From Rosistilla ulvae (GTDB taxonomy: Bacteria; Planctomycetota; Planctomycetia; Pirellulales; Pirellulaceae): DNA of 64,000 nt. This document shows, in pieces, positions 27,633-37,826 of the stretch (position 1 is the stretch's first letter; the number at the start of each line of letters is the position of its first letter). The stretch is taken from contig NZ_CP036261.1 of assembly GCF_007741475.1 (NCBI RefSeq), forward strand, positions 6,201,798-6,265,797. Reading direction: 5' to 3'. The notes beneath the pieces are model-generated. The model searched no databases. It was not told the DNA's origin and saw nothing but the letters and a program-made list of their open reading frames with translations. The position numbers were made by a program, and so were the translations under genes.

Positions 27633-29540
27633 CTACGCTTTGCGGATGAAATCGGCGGCGTAGCTGCGGATGTGTTGGCCGTTGAGGACGTGGACCATTC
27701 GCAGTTGCTGGATGTGGCTGTCGCTGAACGATCCGATCGGCACATGGACCAAGTGTTTATGGAATCGCTTGGCCAGCCGACGCCAGCCCGCTCCCGGCGG
27801 CAGGCTGGACATGATCGCGATCTGCCGGGAACGCGAGTAGGTGCACGCCGCGGCGATCAAACGCTCTTCCAACGAATCGACGAAGTCCAATCGTGGATCG
27901 TTCCAGATGTCGGGGATCACGACTGGCGGGAACAGGAACATCGCGCCGCCATAGACCGACATCCCGATCCCCGGCCCGACCATCTCTTTGGAGAAGTCGG
28001 TTGCGTAGAAGGCGAGCGTCGATTCCTCTTCGTGTTCGGCGAACCACGTCGTACGCCACGGGTAGTCGCGCGGATCCGAAGGGCTGTCGAACAGCATCAC
28101 ACAGCAGTCGAGCTTGCCGCGATCGGGCGGAAGGACTTTGACGTAGATCTGTTTCTCGTACCAATGACGCAGCGTATCGCGGATGTCGATGCCATCCTTC
28201 ACGCTGGTGGTAAACTTCTCCGTCCGCGCCAGATCGGTTCCCAGGATCGCTTGGGCCCGTTCGACGACGCGGGTGCGGAAGTTTTCAATCTGTTGGTCTT
28301 CGGGCGGGTAACTGCATTGCCCGTACGGATTCCAGCGGTACTGCCAACGCTTCGATTCCTCTTGCGTCGGGCGGCGATTCAATTGCAGCGTCTGCCAGCT
28401 GACCTCGGGACCGGGCAAGCGGTTGACCAGCGGAACGATCTGGCCATCGGGGAGCCTCGCCTGGTCGATCCCCAACGTGACCTGATTGCGATCGTTGTTG
28501 GAATCCGAATTTAGATAAGGATACGACCGTGCGGTTTCGACCACGTGCAGCGCGAACTGCGGCCCCAGGATCTGCTTTGCCGCGACGACGATCGTGTACA
28601 GATCGGGCGTCATCCGGCGTCCGATCAGCGACAGGTTGCGAATGTATTTCAGGCACTGACTCAGCAGCAGCGGCGTCACTTTGCGAGCTCGCACGCCGAG
28701 GTCGGCGCGGTAGGCATCACGAGCGGCCAGCAGCAGTTGCTTGACGCCATCGATCGACAGGAAGCGATCGTCCTCCAGTTCGGCGCGGGCCCGTTCGTAG
28801 AGTCCTGTGATGTAGGGGAGTTCGCCAAACATGAAGTTCAACGACCGAGGATTGACGTCGTAGATCTCGGGCGGTTCGACAAGATCGTGCTCGGGCATCT
28901 CGGCATCACTTTCGCGATACGCCTGCCGGACCCAAGGCCACTGCAGAACGCTGCAGACGAAAAGGAGCTTTTCGTAGCGTTGTTCGAGTTCGCGGAGCCG
29001 CAGGGCCATGTGCAAGATCCGCTGCTGTATCTGGCGGTCGGGCGGATGTGGAACGCCCGGCAACATCGCCGCCGCAAAACGCTCCAACGGCACGCGTTTG
29101 AGCGCAAACGGATCGGGCATCGTCGCCGACATCGGCTCAAACGGATCGGTCTCCAAATCGATGAAATGCCGCGGCAAATGTTCGCCCATCGCGATCCGGA
29201 TCGCCATGATCACCGGCTGGCAGGGATCGATCGGCACATAGCTGGTCGGGGATTCGTCGTCGAAATCGTCTTCATCGTCGTCGTCCGCTTGCGATTCGGA
29301 CCACTCCGATTCGGTAAACCGCGGCGACGTCGGCTGGATCACGATCGAGGGCTTGGGCAGCTGCAGCACTCCCTCTTCGACTCGCTGTTGAAACGAATGA
29401 GGCAGCGGAATCGCGACGCAATCGAATTCGTGCTCCAACATCCGGCGGCGAACTTCCCAGGAAAAATCGCCGCTACCATGGATGATCGGGATCACCGAGA
29501 TGCGTGGACTGATCTGCAAAGGTTCGGGGAACTGGGGCAT
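27633..29540 (-). CDS. Large uncharacterised planctomycete-type protein (TraB/ChaN-like fold possible)
   Basis: 635 residues. No confirmed family. The N-terminal pattern (VIPIIHGSGDFSWEVRRRML, then a putative LPHSFQQRVEEGV segment, then YVPIDPCQPVIMAIRIA and HFIDLET) resembles the hydrolase-like fold seen in ChaN/TraB/DUF5682 proteins; this is a weak impression only. A strongly acidic run (DDDDEDDFDDE, ~87-97) interrupts it. The C-terminal half contains IGMSVYGGAMFLFPPVVIP and MSSLPPGAGWRRLAKRF. No signal peptide. It is convergent with dprA and divergent from the sugar ABC operon. Confidence 0.65.
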   Translation of the reverse strand: MPQFPEPLQISPRISVIPIIHGSGDFSWEVRRRMLEHEFDCVAIPLPHSFQQRVEEGVLQLPKPSIVIQPTSPRFTESEWSESQADDDDEDDFDDESPTSYVPIDPCQPVIMAIRIAMGEHLPRHFIDLETDPFEPMSATMPDPFALKRVPLERFAAAMLPGVPHPPDRQIQQRILHMALRLRELEQRYEKLLFVCSVLQWPWVRQAYRESDAEMPEHDLVEPPEIYDVNPRSLNFMFGELPYITGLYERARAELEDDRFLSIDGVKQLLLAARDAYRADLGVRARKVTPLLLSQCLKYIRNLSLIGRRMTPDLYTIVVAAKQILGPQFALHVVETARSYPYLNSDSNNDRNQVTLGIDQARLPDGQIVPLVNRLPGPEVSWQTLQLNRRPTQEESKRWQYRWNPYGQCSYPPEDQQIENFRTRVVERAQAILGTDLARTEKFTTSVKDGIDIRDTLRHWYEKQIYVKVLPPDRGKLDCCVMLFDSPSDPRDYPWRTTWFAEHEEESTLAFYATDFSKEMVGPGIGMSVYGGAMFLFPPVVIPDIWNDPRLDFVDSLEERLIAAACTYSRSRQIAIMSSLPPGAGWRRLAKRFHKHLVHVPIGSFSDSHIQQLRMVHVLNGQHIRSYAADFIRKA

Positions 29541-29737
29541 TGAGCCAGACGCTTTTCAATTTGGGGGTGATGGGAATCGATCCGATCGCGGCGAGCCTTC
29601 AATATAGCTTGGTTTGGGGAAAAGGTTGACCAGCCTGACAGTGGACACGATACTTTCCAATTCGATCGATTCTCCCCAACCGGGCGTTTGCTGTTGCCGA
29701 CCGCCCCCTTGCACTTGATCTCGTTGAATGGACCTCC

Positions 29738-30787
29738 ATGTCGAAGCCAACTTTTTTTCTGCTTTCCCTGTTCGCCTGCGTTTCGGTACTGGGTACCGGA
29801 TGCAATAAAAGTTCCAGCGATTCGGCCGGTGGCGGCGACTCCGGCCAACGCCCTAGCGTCGCTTATGTGACCAACGGCGTCGCCTCGTTTTGGGTGATCG
29901 CCGAAGCGGGCGTCAAGCAAGGTGGGAAGGATTTTGATGCCGACGTCGAAGTGCTGATGCCGGCTGAAGGGATCACCGCGCAGAAGCGGATGATCGAAGA
30001 TCTTTTGACTAAGGGGACCGATGGGATCGCGATCAGCCCGATCGATCCAGAGAATCAAACCGAGTTGATCAACAAGGCAGCGAAGTACGCCAAAGTGATC
30101 ACGCACGACAGCGACGCTCCCGATTCGGATCGGCTGTGCTACATCGGAGTGGACAACTATGTCGCGGGGCGGATGTGCGGCGAACTGGTCCGCGAAGCGA
30201 TGCCCGAGGGGGGCAAGTTGGCGATCTTCATCGGCCGCTTGGAACAGGACAACGCTCGCCGCCGACGTCAGGGAGTGATCGACGCGGTCTTGGGACGCAG
30301 CGAAGATCCGACGCGTTTCGACCCGCCCGACGCGGAGATTAAAGAGGGAGACTGGCACATCGTCGGCACCTACACCGATCAATTCGATCGCGCTCAAGGG
30401 AAAGCGAACGCCGAGGATGCGATCAGCCGCCATCCCGATCTGGCTGGCATGGTGGGGCTGTTCGCCTACAACCCGCCGCTGATGCTCGAAGCGCTCACGC
30501 AGAGCGGACATCTTGGAAAAATCAAAGTCATCGGATTCGACGAAGCTCAAGAAACCCTGCAGGGAATTCAAGACGGCAACGTCTACGGAACCGTCGTGCA
30601 AAATCCGTTCGAATACGGCCGGCAATCGGTCAAGGTGTTGGCGGGGTTGGCTCGCGGCGAGAATCTCCAGTCGTTGGGAATTCCCGAAGTCGGATTCCTC
30701 GACATCCCGGCTCGCAAGATTCGCAAGGATAACCTGGACGAATTCTGGGCCGAGTTGAAGAAGAACATGGGTGAGACAGCGGAGTAA
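29738..30787 (+). CDS. Sugar ABC transporter substrate-binding lipoprotein (RbsB-type)
   Basis: 349 residues. Lipobox GTGC at ~22 (signal MSKPTFFLLSLFACVSVLG) followed by a Ser/Gly linker. Periplasmic-binding-protein family 1 fold: VAYVTNGVASFWVIAEAGVK, GTDGIAISPIDPE, VITHDSDAPDSDRLCYIGVDN, GMVGLFAYNPP and KVIGFDEAQETLQGIQDG. It captures a sugar for the permease and ATPase encoded immediately downstream. The ligand cannot be named; ribose, xylose or other pentoses are typical for the family. Confidence 0.93.
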   Translation: MSKPTFFLLSLFACVSVLGTGCNKSSSDSAGGGDSGQRPSVAYVTNGVASFWVIAEAGVKQGGKDFDADVEVLMPAEGITAQKRMIEDLLTKGTDGIAISPIDPENQTELINKAAKYAKVITHDSDAPDSDRLCYIGVDNYVAGRMCGELVREAMPEGGKLAIFIGRLEQDNARRRRQGVIDAVLGRSEDPTRFDPPDAEIKEGDWHIVGTYTDQFDRAQGKANAEDAISRHPDLAGMVGLFAYNPPLMLEALTQSGHLGKIKVIGFDEAQETLQGIQDGNVYGTVVQNPFEYGRQSVKVLAGLARGENLQSLGIPEVGFLDIPARKIRKDNLDEFWAELKKNMGETAE

Positions 30788-30855
30788 TTCCAAGCCGAGC
30801 GTCGGGAGCCTCGATGCCGAGGTGCCCGTTTTTACCGTAAGCCAAGTTCGTTTGC

Positions 30856-32385
30856 ATGACATCCCATTCCCCGGCGGCAGTGCCACTGTTAGAGGTTCGT
30901 GACGTAACAAAACGTTTTGCGGGAATCGCTGCGCTCAGCGGCGTTTCGCTGTCGGCGACGCGGGGGCAAGTGCATGCCGTGATCGGCGAAAACGGTGCCG
31001 GCAAGAGCACGCTGATGAAGATCTTGGCCGGCGTGCAGTTGCCCGATTCGGGGCAGATTCTGCTGGACGGCAAACCGGTTAGAATCGATTCGGTGCAGCG
31101 GGCGTTGGAGCTGGGGATCGCGCTGATCCATCAAGAGTTAAACCTCTCGGACAATCTGGACGTCGGGGCGAATCTGTTTTTGGGTCGCGAGCCGCGGCGG
31201 TTCGGATTGATCGATTTCGGCAAGATCCGCGAAGCATCGCGGCAGTACTTGCAGATGGTCGGGCTGGATATCGATCCGGGGACGATCGCTGGCGATCTGA
31301 CGATCGGGATGCAGCAGATGGTCGAGATCGCCAAGGCGTTGTCGGTCGATGCGCGGTTGTTGATCATGGACGAACCGACCAGCAGCCTTTCGCAGCACGA
31401 GACCGAAGCGTTGTTCCGCGTCATCCGGCGGCTGCGCGAACAGGGCGTGACGATCCTCTATATCTCGCATCGATTGGGCGAGATCATCGAACTTGCCGAC
31501 ACGGTCACCGTCCTCCGCGATGGAGAAAACGCGGGGCATTTGAGCCGCGATCAGATCAGCCACGACGCGATGGTCCAACGGATGGTAGGACGCGATATCT
31601 CGAAGTATTACGCGCGAGCGGAGCATCCGCGGGGCGATGTGATGCTGGAATTGAAACAACTGCGGACATCGACGTGGCCGGCTCACGCTTTGAATTTCAA
31701 GGTTCACGCCGGAGAGATCGTTGGCGTCGCGGGACTGGTGGGAGCTGGCCGAACCGAGTTGATGTCGACGATCTTCGGAACTCAGCGGGCTGTCTCGGGA
31801 GAGGTTCTCGTGGCGGGGAAGCCTCTGCGACTGAGGCACTGCCGCGACGCGATCGATGCGGGAATCGCGATGGTTCCCGAGGATCGCAAGCAGCAGGGCT
31901 TGATCCTGGAGATGGGGATCCGGATGAACGTGGGGCTGCCCGGGTTGGAACGGCATCGGCATCTGGGCGGCTTCTTGAATCGCCAAAAGGAACGCGCCGA
32001 TTCGGATCGGATGATCGCGGAGATGAAGATCAAATCGAGTTCGGATATGCTTCCGACTCAATTTCTGTCGGGCGGCAATCAGCAGAAGGTGGTGATCGGC
32101 AAATGGTTGTCGATGCATCCCAAGGTGCTGTTGTTGGACGAACCGACGCGCGGCGTCGACATCGGTGCCAAGCAAGAGATCTATCGGTTGATGGAAGAAC
32201 TGGCGGCCAGCGGCGTGGCGGTGCTGTTTGTTTCGAGTGAAATGGAAGAAGTGTTAAGCATGAGCGATCGGACGATCGTGATGCACGAAGGCAAGATCAG
32301 CGGTGAATTGCGACGCGATCAATTGTCCGAAGAAGCGGTGATGCAATTGGCGACCGGGAACCCCGTCGCCGCCGCGTCGACCTGA
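30856..32385 (+). CDS. Sugar ABC transporter, fused double ATPase (RbsA-type)
   Basis: 509 residues with two ABC domains. Domain 1: Walker A GENGAGKST, signature region LTIGMQQMVEIAKAL, Walker B RLLIMDEPTS. Domain 2: degenerate A-loop region GLVGAGRTELMS, signature LSGGNQQKVVIGKWL, Walker B VLLLDEPTRGVD. This matches the CUT2 sugar subfamily, where the second Walker A is commonly degenerate. It energises uptake through the permease of the following gene; the binding protein precedes it by 68 bp. Confidence 0.96.
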   Translation: MTSHSPAAVPLLEVRDVTKRFAGIAALSGVSLSATRGQVHAVIGENGAGKSTLMKILAGVQLPDSGQILLDGKPVRIDSVQRALELGIALIHQELNLSDNLDVGANLFLGREPRRFGLIDFGKIREASRQYLQMVGLDIDPGTIAGDLTIGMQQMVEIAKALSVDARLLIMDEPTSSLSQHETEALFRVIRRLREQGVTILYISHRLGEIIELADTVTVLRDGENAGHLSRDQISHDAMVQRMVGRDISKYYARAEHPRGDVMLELKQLRTSTWPAHALNFKVHAGEIVGVAGLVGAGRTELMSTIFGTQRAVSGEVLVAGKPLRLRHCRDAIDAGIAMVPEDRKQQGLILEMGIRMNVGLPGLERHRHLGGFLNRQKERADSDRMIAEMKIKSSSDMLPTQFLSGGNQQKVVIGKWLSMHPKVLLLDEPTRGVDIGAKQEIYRLMEELAASGVAVLFVSSEMEEVLSMSDRTIVMHEGKISGELRRDQLSEEAVMQLATGNPVAAAST

Positions 32386-32402
32386 ACGAACGATTCGATA
32401 AC

Positions 32403-33401
32403 ATGAAAAAAATACTTGGCATCTTGGGTCTGTTGGTCTTCATCTGCGTCGTCACGGCGCTGATGAGCGATCGCTTTTTGACGCAGTTTAACATCGAGAA
32501 TTTGATCCGCCGCAGCGCGCTGTTTGGGATCATTTCGGTGGGGGCGGCGTTTGTGATCATCACCGGTGGGATCGATCTATCGATCGGATCGGTCGTCTGC
32601 ATGATCGGTTGTCTGTTGCCCTGGATGTTGGTCCAGCAAGAGTTCTCGGTGCCGCTGGCCTTACTGATCTCGTTGGGGATCTCGCTGGCGGTCGGACTCA
32701 GCCATGGCCTACTGATCACCAAGGTCCGCTTGCAACCGTTTGTGGTCACGCTGTGCGGGCTGTTGGTCTATCGCGGGATCACGCGCGGGATCGTGCAAGA
32801 TCAGACGCAGGGTTTCAAGAGCGGCTACCAATCGCTGCGAGCTCTTGCCCAGGGGCAGATGCCGTTGCCGGGGACCGACTTTGGGATCCCTTATCCCTGT
32901 CTGATTCTGGCCGTTGTGGCGGTGCTGGCGATCCTGTTTTTGAACTACACGATCTACGGACGCTACATGTTGGCGTTGGGCCGCAATGAAACTGCGGCTC
33001 GGTACAGCGGGATCAACACCGATCGGATGATCATCCTGGCCTACATGATCTGTGCGCTGTTGAGCGGGCTGGGCGGGATGTTGTTTGTGCTGGATGTCGG
33101 CAGCGCCCAGCCAGTCGACTTTGGCAACTTCTACGAACTCTACGCGATCGCCGCGGCGGTCTTGGGTGGCTGCAGCTTGCGTGGCGGCGAGGGGACGATC
33201 ATCGGTGTTGTGATCGGAGCCGCGGTGATGCAGGTGCTGAAGAATTCGATCACGTTGATCGATGCGATCCCCACCAACATCGAATTTGCGGTGATTGGGA
33301 TCGTGATTCTCGGCGGAGTGATCGCCGACGAATATGTCAAACGCTTCGCCGCCGCGCGGCGAGCACGCCTGCAAGCCGAACTGGCTCAACAGGCGGAGTG
33401 A
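32403..33401 (+). CDS. Sugar ABC transporter permease (RbsC-type)
   Basis: 332 residues and 8-10 predicted membrane helices. The CUT2 permease signature is present: GAAFVIITGGIDLSIGSVV, then ALGRNETAARYSGINTD, and a C-terminal AAAVLGGCSLRGGEGTIIGVVIGAAVM. It starts 17 bp after the ATPase stop, so it is translationally linked. There is no kinase, isomerase or regulator gene beside the operon to indicate the sugar. Confidence 0.96.
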   Translation: MKKILGILGLLVFICVVTALMSDRFLTQFNIENLIRRSALFGIISVGAAFVIITGGIDLSIGSVVCMIGCLLPWMLVQQEFSVPLALLISLGISLAVGLSHGLLITKVRLQPFVVTLCGLLVYRGITRGIVQDQTQGFKSGYQSLRALAQGQMPLPGTDFGIPYPCLILAVVAVLAILFLNYTIYGRYMLALGRNETAARYSGINTDRMIILAYMICALLSGLGGMLFVLDVGSAQPVDFGNFYELYAIAAAVLGGCSLRGGEGTIIGVVIGAAVMQVLKNSITLIDAIPTNIEFAVIGIVILGGVIADEYVKRFAAARRARLQAELAQQAE

Positions 33402-33494
33402 TCGCGACCGAAGCGGTCGCGATGTAGAGGATTTGCCAGGCGGGCGTTGCCCTGCCGGCGAGTGTTGCCCCGCCAGCGAAAGCCGACGCGATGG

Positions 33495-34979
33495 CTACTT
33501 GTCTTCGCCGGAATTTTCGCGATTCGGAGCGTTGCGATCGTACAGCGCCGAGACGTTGCCGGGGCTGCGTTTCCCAAGTCCTTCGGAATTGAGGGGAGGG
33601 AAGTCTTCGGCACGCGACGCGGTTCCCAGCGGGATCACGAGATCTTGGTCCAAGCTGCGGAGATAACCGAGCAGTTTGTTCAGCGAGATCGTTGTGATAC
33701 CAAGTTGCTTCGCACGCGCTTTCAGTTTACCAACAGCCGCCAAAACCGAGGCGTTGCCCGCTTGAGCGTCGGGATCCCCCTCGCTGAATTCAGGGTTGGT
33801 TCCCAACACCAAGAATCGCGTGTCGAAGGTCAGTTCACCCGTTTCGGTGCCACGAGCGTCGACTTGAGCACTGACGATCGCTCCAGCCGATTTGATCATC
33901 GCCTTGATACGGTCCGAATCATCGTTTCCGTCGCCGTCGAGATCCATCAAACCAGCCAATGCGATTTCGACTCGACGACCCGGAGCCCAGAAGGGAGTGT
34001 AGATCTTGTCGTCTTCGATGACGGGATTGCGGAGATCGGGGTTGTGGACCACGCGTGCCTGGGCCAGATGGGAACCGAGAATCGCGGTGACTTCCAGGTT
34101 CGCCTTGGGTTCAACGTTGGTCACACGAACTTCGTCTTGATCGATCACACCAAATGTGACGCCGGTGATCAGCCCGTCAGCACTTCCCAGATTGACGAAG
34201 ACCACGTTGCCACCGGGCATCACGTGAACGACGCGTCCTTGAGGTGTTTCGAATTCGTCGTTACGCAACGTTTCGATGGTGTTCTTTTGGTCGTCGATCG
34301 TGGTCTGCAATTGGGTCGACTGTTTGACCAACTGGGTCTTTTCGCGAGCTGCGGAGGTCGTGATCGCGGTGATCTGTTGCTGCGATTTGGTCAACAGATC
34401 CTGCATTTGTTGCTGTTTCAGGTTGTGATCTTCCCGCGCTTTGGCCAGATCGGCCATCGTCTTCTGCAGTTGGGTGTTCAGTTCATCCTTGTCTTTTTCC
34501 GCTTTGTCGGCGCGAGCGGTTTCGCGTTCAAGGATCGCATCTTTCTCTTTGCCCAGTCGCGCGATCTGCTGTTCCGCGGCAGCCAACAGTGCTGACTTGT
34601 CGCGAATCGTCCGCATCAGGAACGAAGGCAATTCGTGATAATTCTTCTTGCCATCTTCGTTCATCAACGACATGTCTTGGGCGAACTGTTGCTCGATCAA
34701 GTTCATCTTGTCGTCGCCGCCGGCACTGGTCAGCATCTGCGCAAATTCGGCATCGGTCATCTGACCGACTCCCAGCATCCGCTCCATCACCTGGATCTTG
34801 CTGTCCTGGGTTCGCACTTGATTCTGCGCATTTTGCAGCGACGCATTGGCTTTGGTCTTCTCCTGCGAAGCCGCATCGCCCCATTGCCACATGAAGAAAT
34901 TGCCGACTAGCGACAGGACCAAAACGATAATGCAGGTAATCAAACTGCCGCGAATCACGGAATCGTCGCGAGCTGCCAT
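33495..34979 (-). CDS. Membrane-anchored coiled-coil protein, unknown function
   Basis: 494 residues. One N-terminal transmembrane helix (~9-31; LITCIIVLVLSLVGNFFMW) is followed by a long coiled coil, broken near 70-130, running to ~245 (repeated Gln/Lys/Glu heptads such as LNTQLQKTMADLAKAREDH). A globular C-terminal region holds GNVVFVNLGSADGLITG and an Asp-rich loop (DLDGDGNDDSD) that resembles a Ca-binding DxDxDG site. The arrangement (anchor, coil, small beta domain) recalls MreC-like envelope proteins, but I do not assign it. Planctomycete-type by appearance. Confidence 0.75.
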   Translation of the reverse strand: MAARDDSVIRGSLITCIIVLVLSLVGNFFMWQWGDAASQEKTKANASLQNAQNQVRTQDSKIQVMERMLGVGQMTDAEFAQMLTSAGGDDKMNLIEQQFAQDMSLMNEDGKKNYHELPSFLMRTIRDKSALLAAAEQQIARLGKEKDAILERETARADKAEKDKDELNTQLQKTMADLAKAREDHNLKQQQMQDLLTKSQQQITAITTSAAREKTQLVKQSTQLQTTIDDQKNTIETLRNDEFETPQGRVVHVMPGGNVVFVNLGSADGLITGVTFGVIDQDEVRVTNVEPKANLEVTAILGSHLAQARVVHNPDLRNPVIEDDKIYTPFWAPGRRVEIALAGLMDLDGDGNDDSDRIKAMIKSAGAIVSAQVDARGTETGELTFDTRFLVLGTNPEFSEGDPDAQAGNASVLAAVGKLKARAKQLGITTISLNKLLGYLRSLDQDLVIPLGTASRAEDFPPLNSEGLGKRSPGNVSALYDRNAPNRENSGEDK

Positions 34980-35276
34980 TTCGAAACTCCATACGCTCCG
35001 GCCAGGGACGAGAGCATGCGTGCCGGAAGTTAATGAGGGGTGTGAACTGCTGTCATCTTATTCAACAATTCCAAGAATACCAGATTTACCCTGTAAAGGT
35101 CGCCAAATCACCTAGCCCCCCCACTGCCGATTAGAGCGCTTATTCGCGACGGGAGGGCTCGTTGCCTCGATTCGCTAGCGCTGTGGAGGGGGCGATTGGG
35201 AGTGATTCACCAATCGAGGGGGCTCGGCGGCGGCTATTTGCCTGCCTCGCCGAGCCGATCACCGGACATCTACATT

Positions 35277-36071
35277 CTAATAAGAAGATCGTTGCGGCGT
35301 CTGGCTGGTCCGCGATACGGAAAGAATATCACTCGCGGCGTGGCTCAGTCCGTAAGGCCCATTCGGCTGGTTCAGTTCCAGAAAGACTGTAAATCGCGAG
35401 TTGGGGCTTTCGGAATAGATCACCGGGGTGGGAGTGATCTTCATCAGGCTCGACGGACTGCCGTTCCAGCCATAGGAATAGCCGCCGGAGCCGAGCGAAT
35501 GGTCGGGGGAGAGATGGTAATGGGCCATCATCAGCGAAACCAACCGCGTCGGATCGCCGGTGAAGCCGTTGAAGCTGATCCGTTGTAGCCGATGCTGGGG
35601 GGTGAAGTAGTAGGTGATCGTGCCAGCCAGGTCGTCCGGTTTGGCGCCGGTGACGACGGGGACGCGGAGACCTTCCAGTTGGCGATCGGCCAGAACCGTC
35701 GTGACTCGCGAAAATTGAGCTGTCACCCAGGCGGGGGTGGCATCAAAACGCAAGATGTCGCGAAAGTCTTGGAACGGGCCGCCGGCGAGCGCTTGGCTGG
35801 GGTGGCTCAACCAATCCAGATCCCGATGCGGGTGCTTGTCGCCCCGCGCCCAGAGGGCTTCGGTGCTGTAGTGCGAATCCATGCCATCGGCCGATGGCGA
35901 GGTCCAACCGGCGGTTTGCGCATCGCTTCCGCTGGCAGTGACCTGAGTCAGTTTGGCTTGCAACGATTGGCCGAGTTCGGTTTCCGTGGCGACGTAGGGC
36001 CCACCAACCAGACCTCCGGCCAACAGCAACAAGATCGGAGGACGTTGAATCATGGCAGGGTGCTCCAACAC
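35277..36071 (-). CDS. Exported protein of unknown function, planctomycete type
   Basis: About 264 residues (ATG 36071; a second at 36053 begins MIQRPPILLLLAGGLVGG). An N-terminal hydrophobic segment suggests export or anchoring. The body has DFRDILRFDATPAWVTAQFSRV, a strand-rich YYFTPQHRLQRISFNGFTGDP, and a Gly/Tyr patch (GSGGYSYGWNGSPSS). The pattern suggests a beta-rich periplasmic protein. No family was identified. It lies convergent-free between two other envelope genes. Confidence 0.65.
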   Translation of the reverse strand: MLEHPAMIQRPPILLLLAGGLVGGPYVATETELGQSLQAKLTQVTASGSDAQTAGWTSPSADGMDSHYSTEALWARGDKHPHRDLDWLSHPSQALAGGPFQDFRDILRFDATPAWVTAQFSRVTTVLADRQLEGLRVPVVTGAKPDDLAGTITYYFTPQHRLQRISFNGFTGDPTRLVSLMMAHYHLSPDHSLGSGGYSYGWNGSPSSLMKITPTPVIYSESPNSRFTVFLELNQPNGPYGLSHAASDILSVSRTSQTPQRSSY

Positions 36072-36400
36072 ACATAGCGATCGTGAGATCGGCGTCCCTG
36101 CCCAACGTTTGTCCGCACCGATCCGTGGTGAAGATATTTTTCTTTTCGGGCCCCAGGCCCATCGCTAATAGATCGTCGAAATCGGGGCGTGAACTTGCGA
36201 ATCGTCGGCGCGGCCTGCACAACCGCTGCATCTGGCGGCACCGGAAAGCGGAGCTCCAAAACCAAGTTTCTGAGCATTTTGACCTGGACCCGTGAACACC
36301 CCTTTGGTTATTCGAGGTCTCGTCGCGCCAATATGCCCGATGCGCGACGATGCCGTCTACGAATTCATTCCCCTCCAGTTACTTTGGAGCTTCGCCCGCG

Positions 36401-36853
36401 ATGCCAATCACTGATTATCGACGTCGGTTTCTGATCAAAGCCTCCCTATCGCTCGCGGCAACAAGTCTGCCCGGTTGCGGAACGATCTTCTTCCCCGAGC
36501 GCGTCGGCCAGCCGCGCGGCGGACCGATCGATTGGAAGGTGGTCGCTCTGGATGGCGTTGGGCTGCTGTTGTTTGTTGTCCCCGGTATCGTCGCTTTTGC
36601 TGTCGACTTCTATAACGGAACGATCTTCCTGCCCAGCTACAATTACAGTCAGATCGAATCGCAGCGGACCGACGAGCTGTTGGCGGTGGAGATCGAAAAA
36701 AGCGATATCTCACAAGAGAAGATCGAAGCGATCGTCTCAAAACACGTCGATCAAGAAGTCGAATTGTCCGCGGGCAAGTATCGCGCAAACCCCTTACCCA
36801 GCATGGATCAGTTCTGGGGATTGGCTGGAAAAATGCGAGCCGCGTTCAGTTGA
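36401..36853 (+). CDS. Small lipoprotein with one membrane helix
   Basis: 150 residues from the ATG at 36401, preceded by TGGAG. Starts with basic residues then a lipoprotein-type signal (LIKASLSLAATSLPGCGT, Cys ~27). The conserved-looking FFPERVGQPRGG, then GVGLLLFVVPGIVAFAVDF (a second hydrophobic helix) and YNGTIFLPS, resemble the YceK/YidQ-like small lipoproteins found widely in Gram-negatives. Function unknown. The C-terminal half is charged. Confidence 0.7.
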   Translation: MPITDYRRRFLIKASLSLAATSLPGCGTIFFPERVGQPRGGPIDWKVVALDGVGLLLFVVPGIVAFAVDFYNGTIFLPSYNYSQIESQRTDELLAVEIEKSDISQEKIEAIVSKHVDQEVELSAGKYRANPLPSMDQFWGLAGKMRAAFS

Positions 36854-36902
36854 TCCGCTGCACGACGCGGCCGACCAGTCTGGATCAGCCGACGCTCGAC
36901 CA

Positions 36903-37430
36903 TTACTTCAGCGAGATCGGCCGCTTGAGATGACCGCGGCGATTGCGGATGCCCAGCGCTTGGATCACGTGATGCCGGCAATCGTTCAAGATCGGGATGT
37001 TCAGGGCGTTGTGATTCCGCATCCGTCGCTCGGCGGTTGCGGCAGAGATACCGTAGACTTTCGTTGCCGAGACACCGATTCGTTTTCGTTCCAGTTGGAA
37101 TCCGCGTTCCATCACTTGGGTGCCGTAGAGTTTGCACTCATAACAATTGCTAACGGCTACGCCATTCTCATAGACTATGGGCGAGACGCCTTTGGGGCAG
37201 ATTGCGATCGATGCGTGTAGGATCGCGCCGACCTTGGGGACGGTGCCGCGTAGCTTGCTGGTCACGATATAGACTTCCCGATCATCGACCGAGGCCTCTT
37301 GGTTCAAGACGCTTTTGCCCAGCTCTCCGGCGGCCGCTGCGTTTTCACCGAGGGCCGGCAGATGGTGGCATGCGGTTGCCAACAGCAACGCGAACAGCCG
37401 AAGCGATTGGGAAACGTTGAATTGAATCAT
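36903..37430 (-). CDS. Small secreted protein, unknown, with possible Cys-His catalytic pattern
   Basis: 175 residues from the ATG at 37430, chosen because it begins a signal peptide (SLRLFALLLATACHHLPALG). The mature part has RGTVPKVGAILHASIAICP, a CYEC pair, and a C-terminal NIPILNDCRHHVIQALG. A His early and an Asn-Asp-Cys near the end is reminiscent of LRAT/PPPDE-type cysteine peptidase folds, but this is only a pattern match by eye. The frame is open to 37616 without a signal sequence at its start. Confidence 0.5.
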   Translation of the reverse strand: MIQFNVSQSLRLFALLLATACHHLPALGENAAAAGELGKSVLNQEASVDDREVYIVTSKLRGTVPKVGAILHASIAICPKGVSPIVYENGVAVSNCYECKLYGTQVMERGFQLERKRIGVSATKVYGISAATAERRMRNHNALNIPILNDCRHHVIQALGIRNRRGHLKRPISLK

Positions 37431-37826
37431 GAACACGAAGGAAGCGACGGATTGATTTTCGAGAGCCGAGGAGCAACGCGAGGAACGCCAGCTGCGACCG
37501 CAAACGCTTCGACCGGTGAGCCGTTCCGCGGTGCGTGGAGCTGCGAAGCGGCGAGCCAGTACGTTGCCTAAGTAAAACATACGATGCAAAAAAGCATCAT
37601 GCGGCCCGTTGGGCAAAGATTTCCGATTGTTCCGATTGGCCGGATGGTGGGCGCAGCGGGCAGCGAACCCGAGACCGATCGTTCGACGCGTCGAATTCGC
37701 TTGCTGGAGGGAAGAGGTTGCTGTCGATAGGCAGCCAACGACCGCGCCGAGAGAGAGGGCCAGTGGAACGGCGAACCGATCACTCGCCGTGGCGGCGGTT
37801 TGAGAGAGAACGCAGTCGGAGACTGG

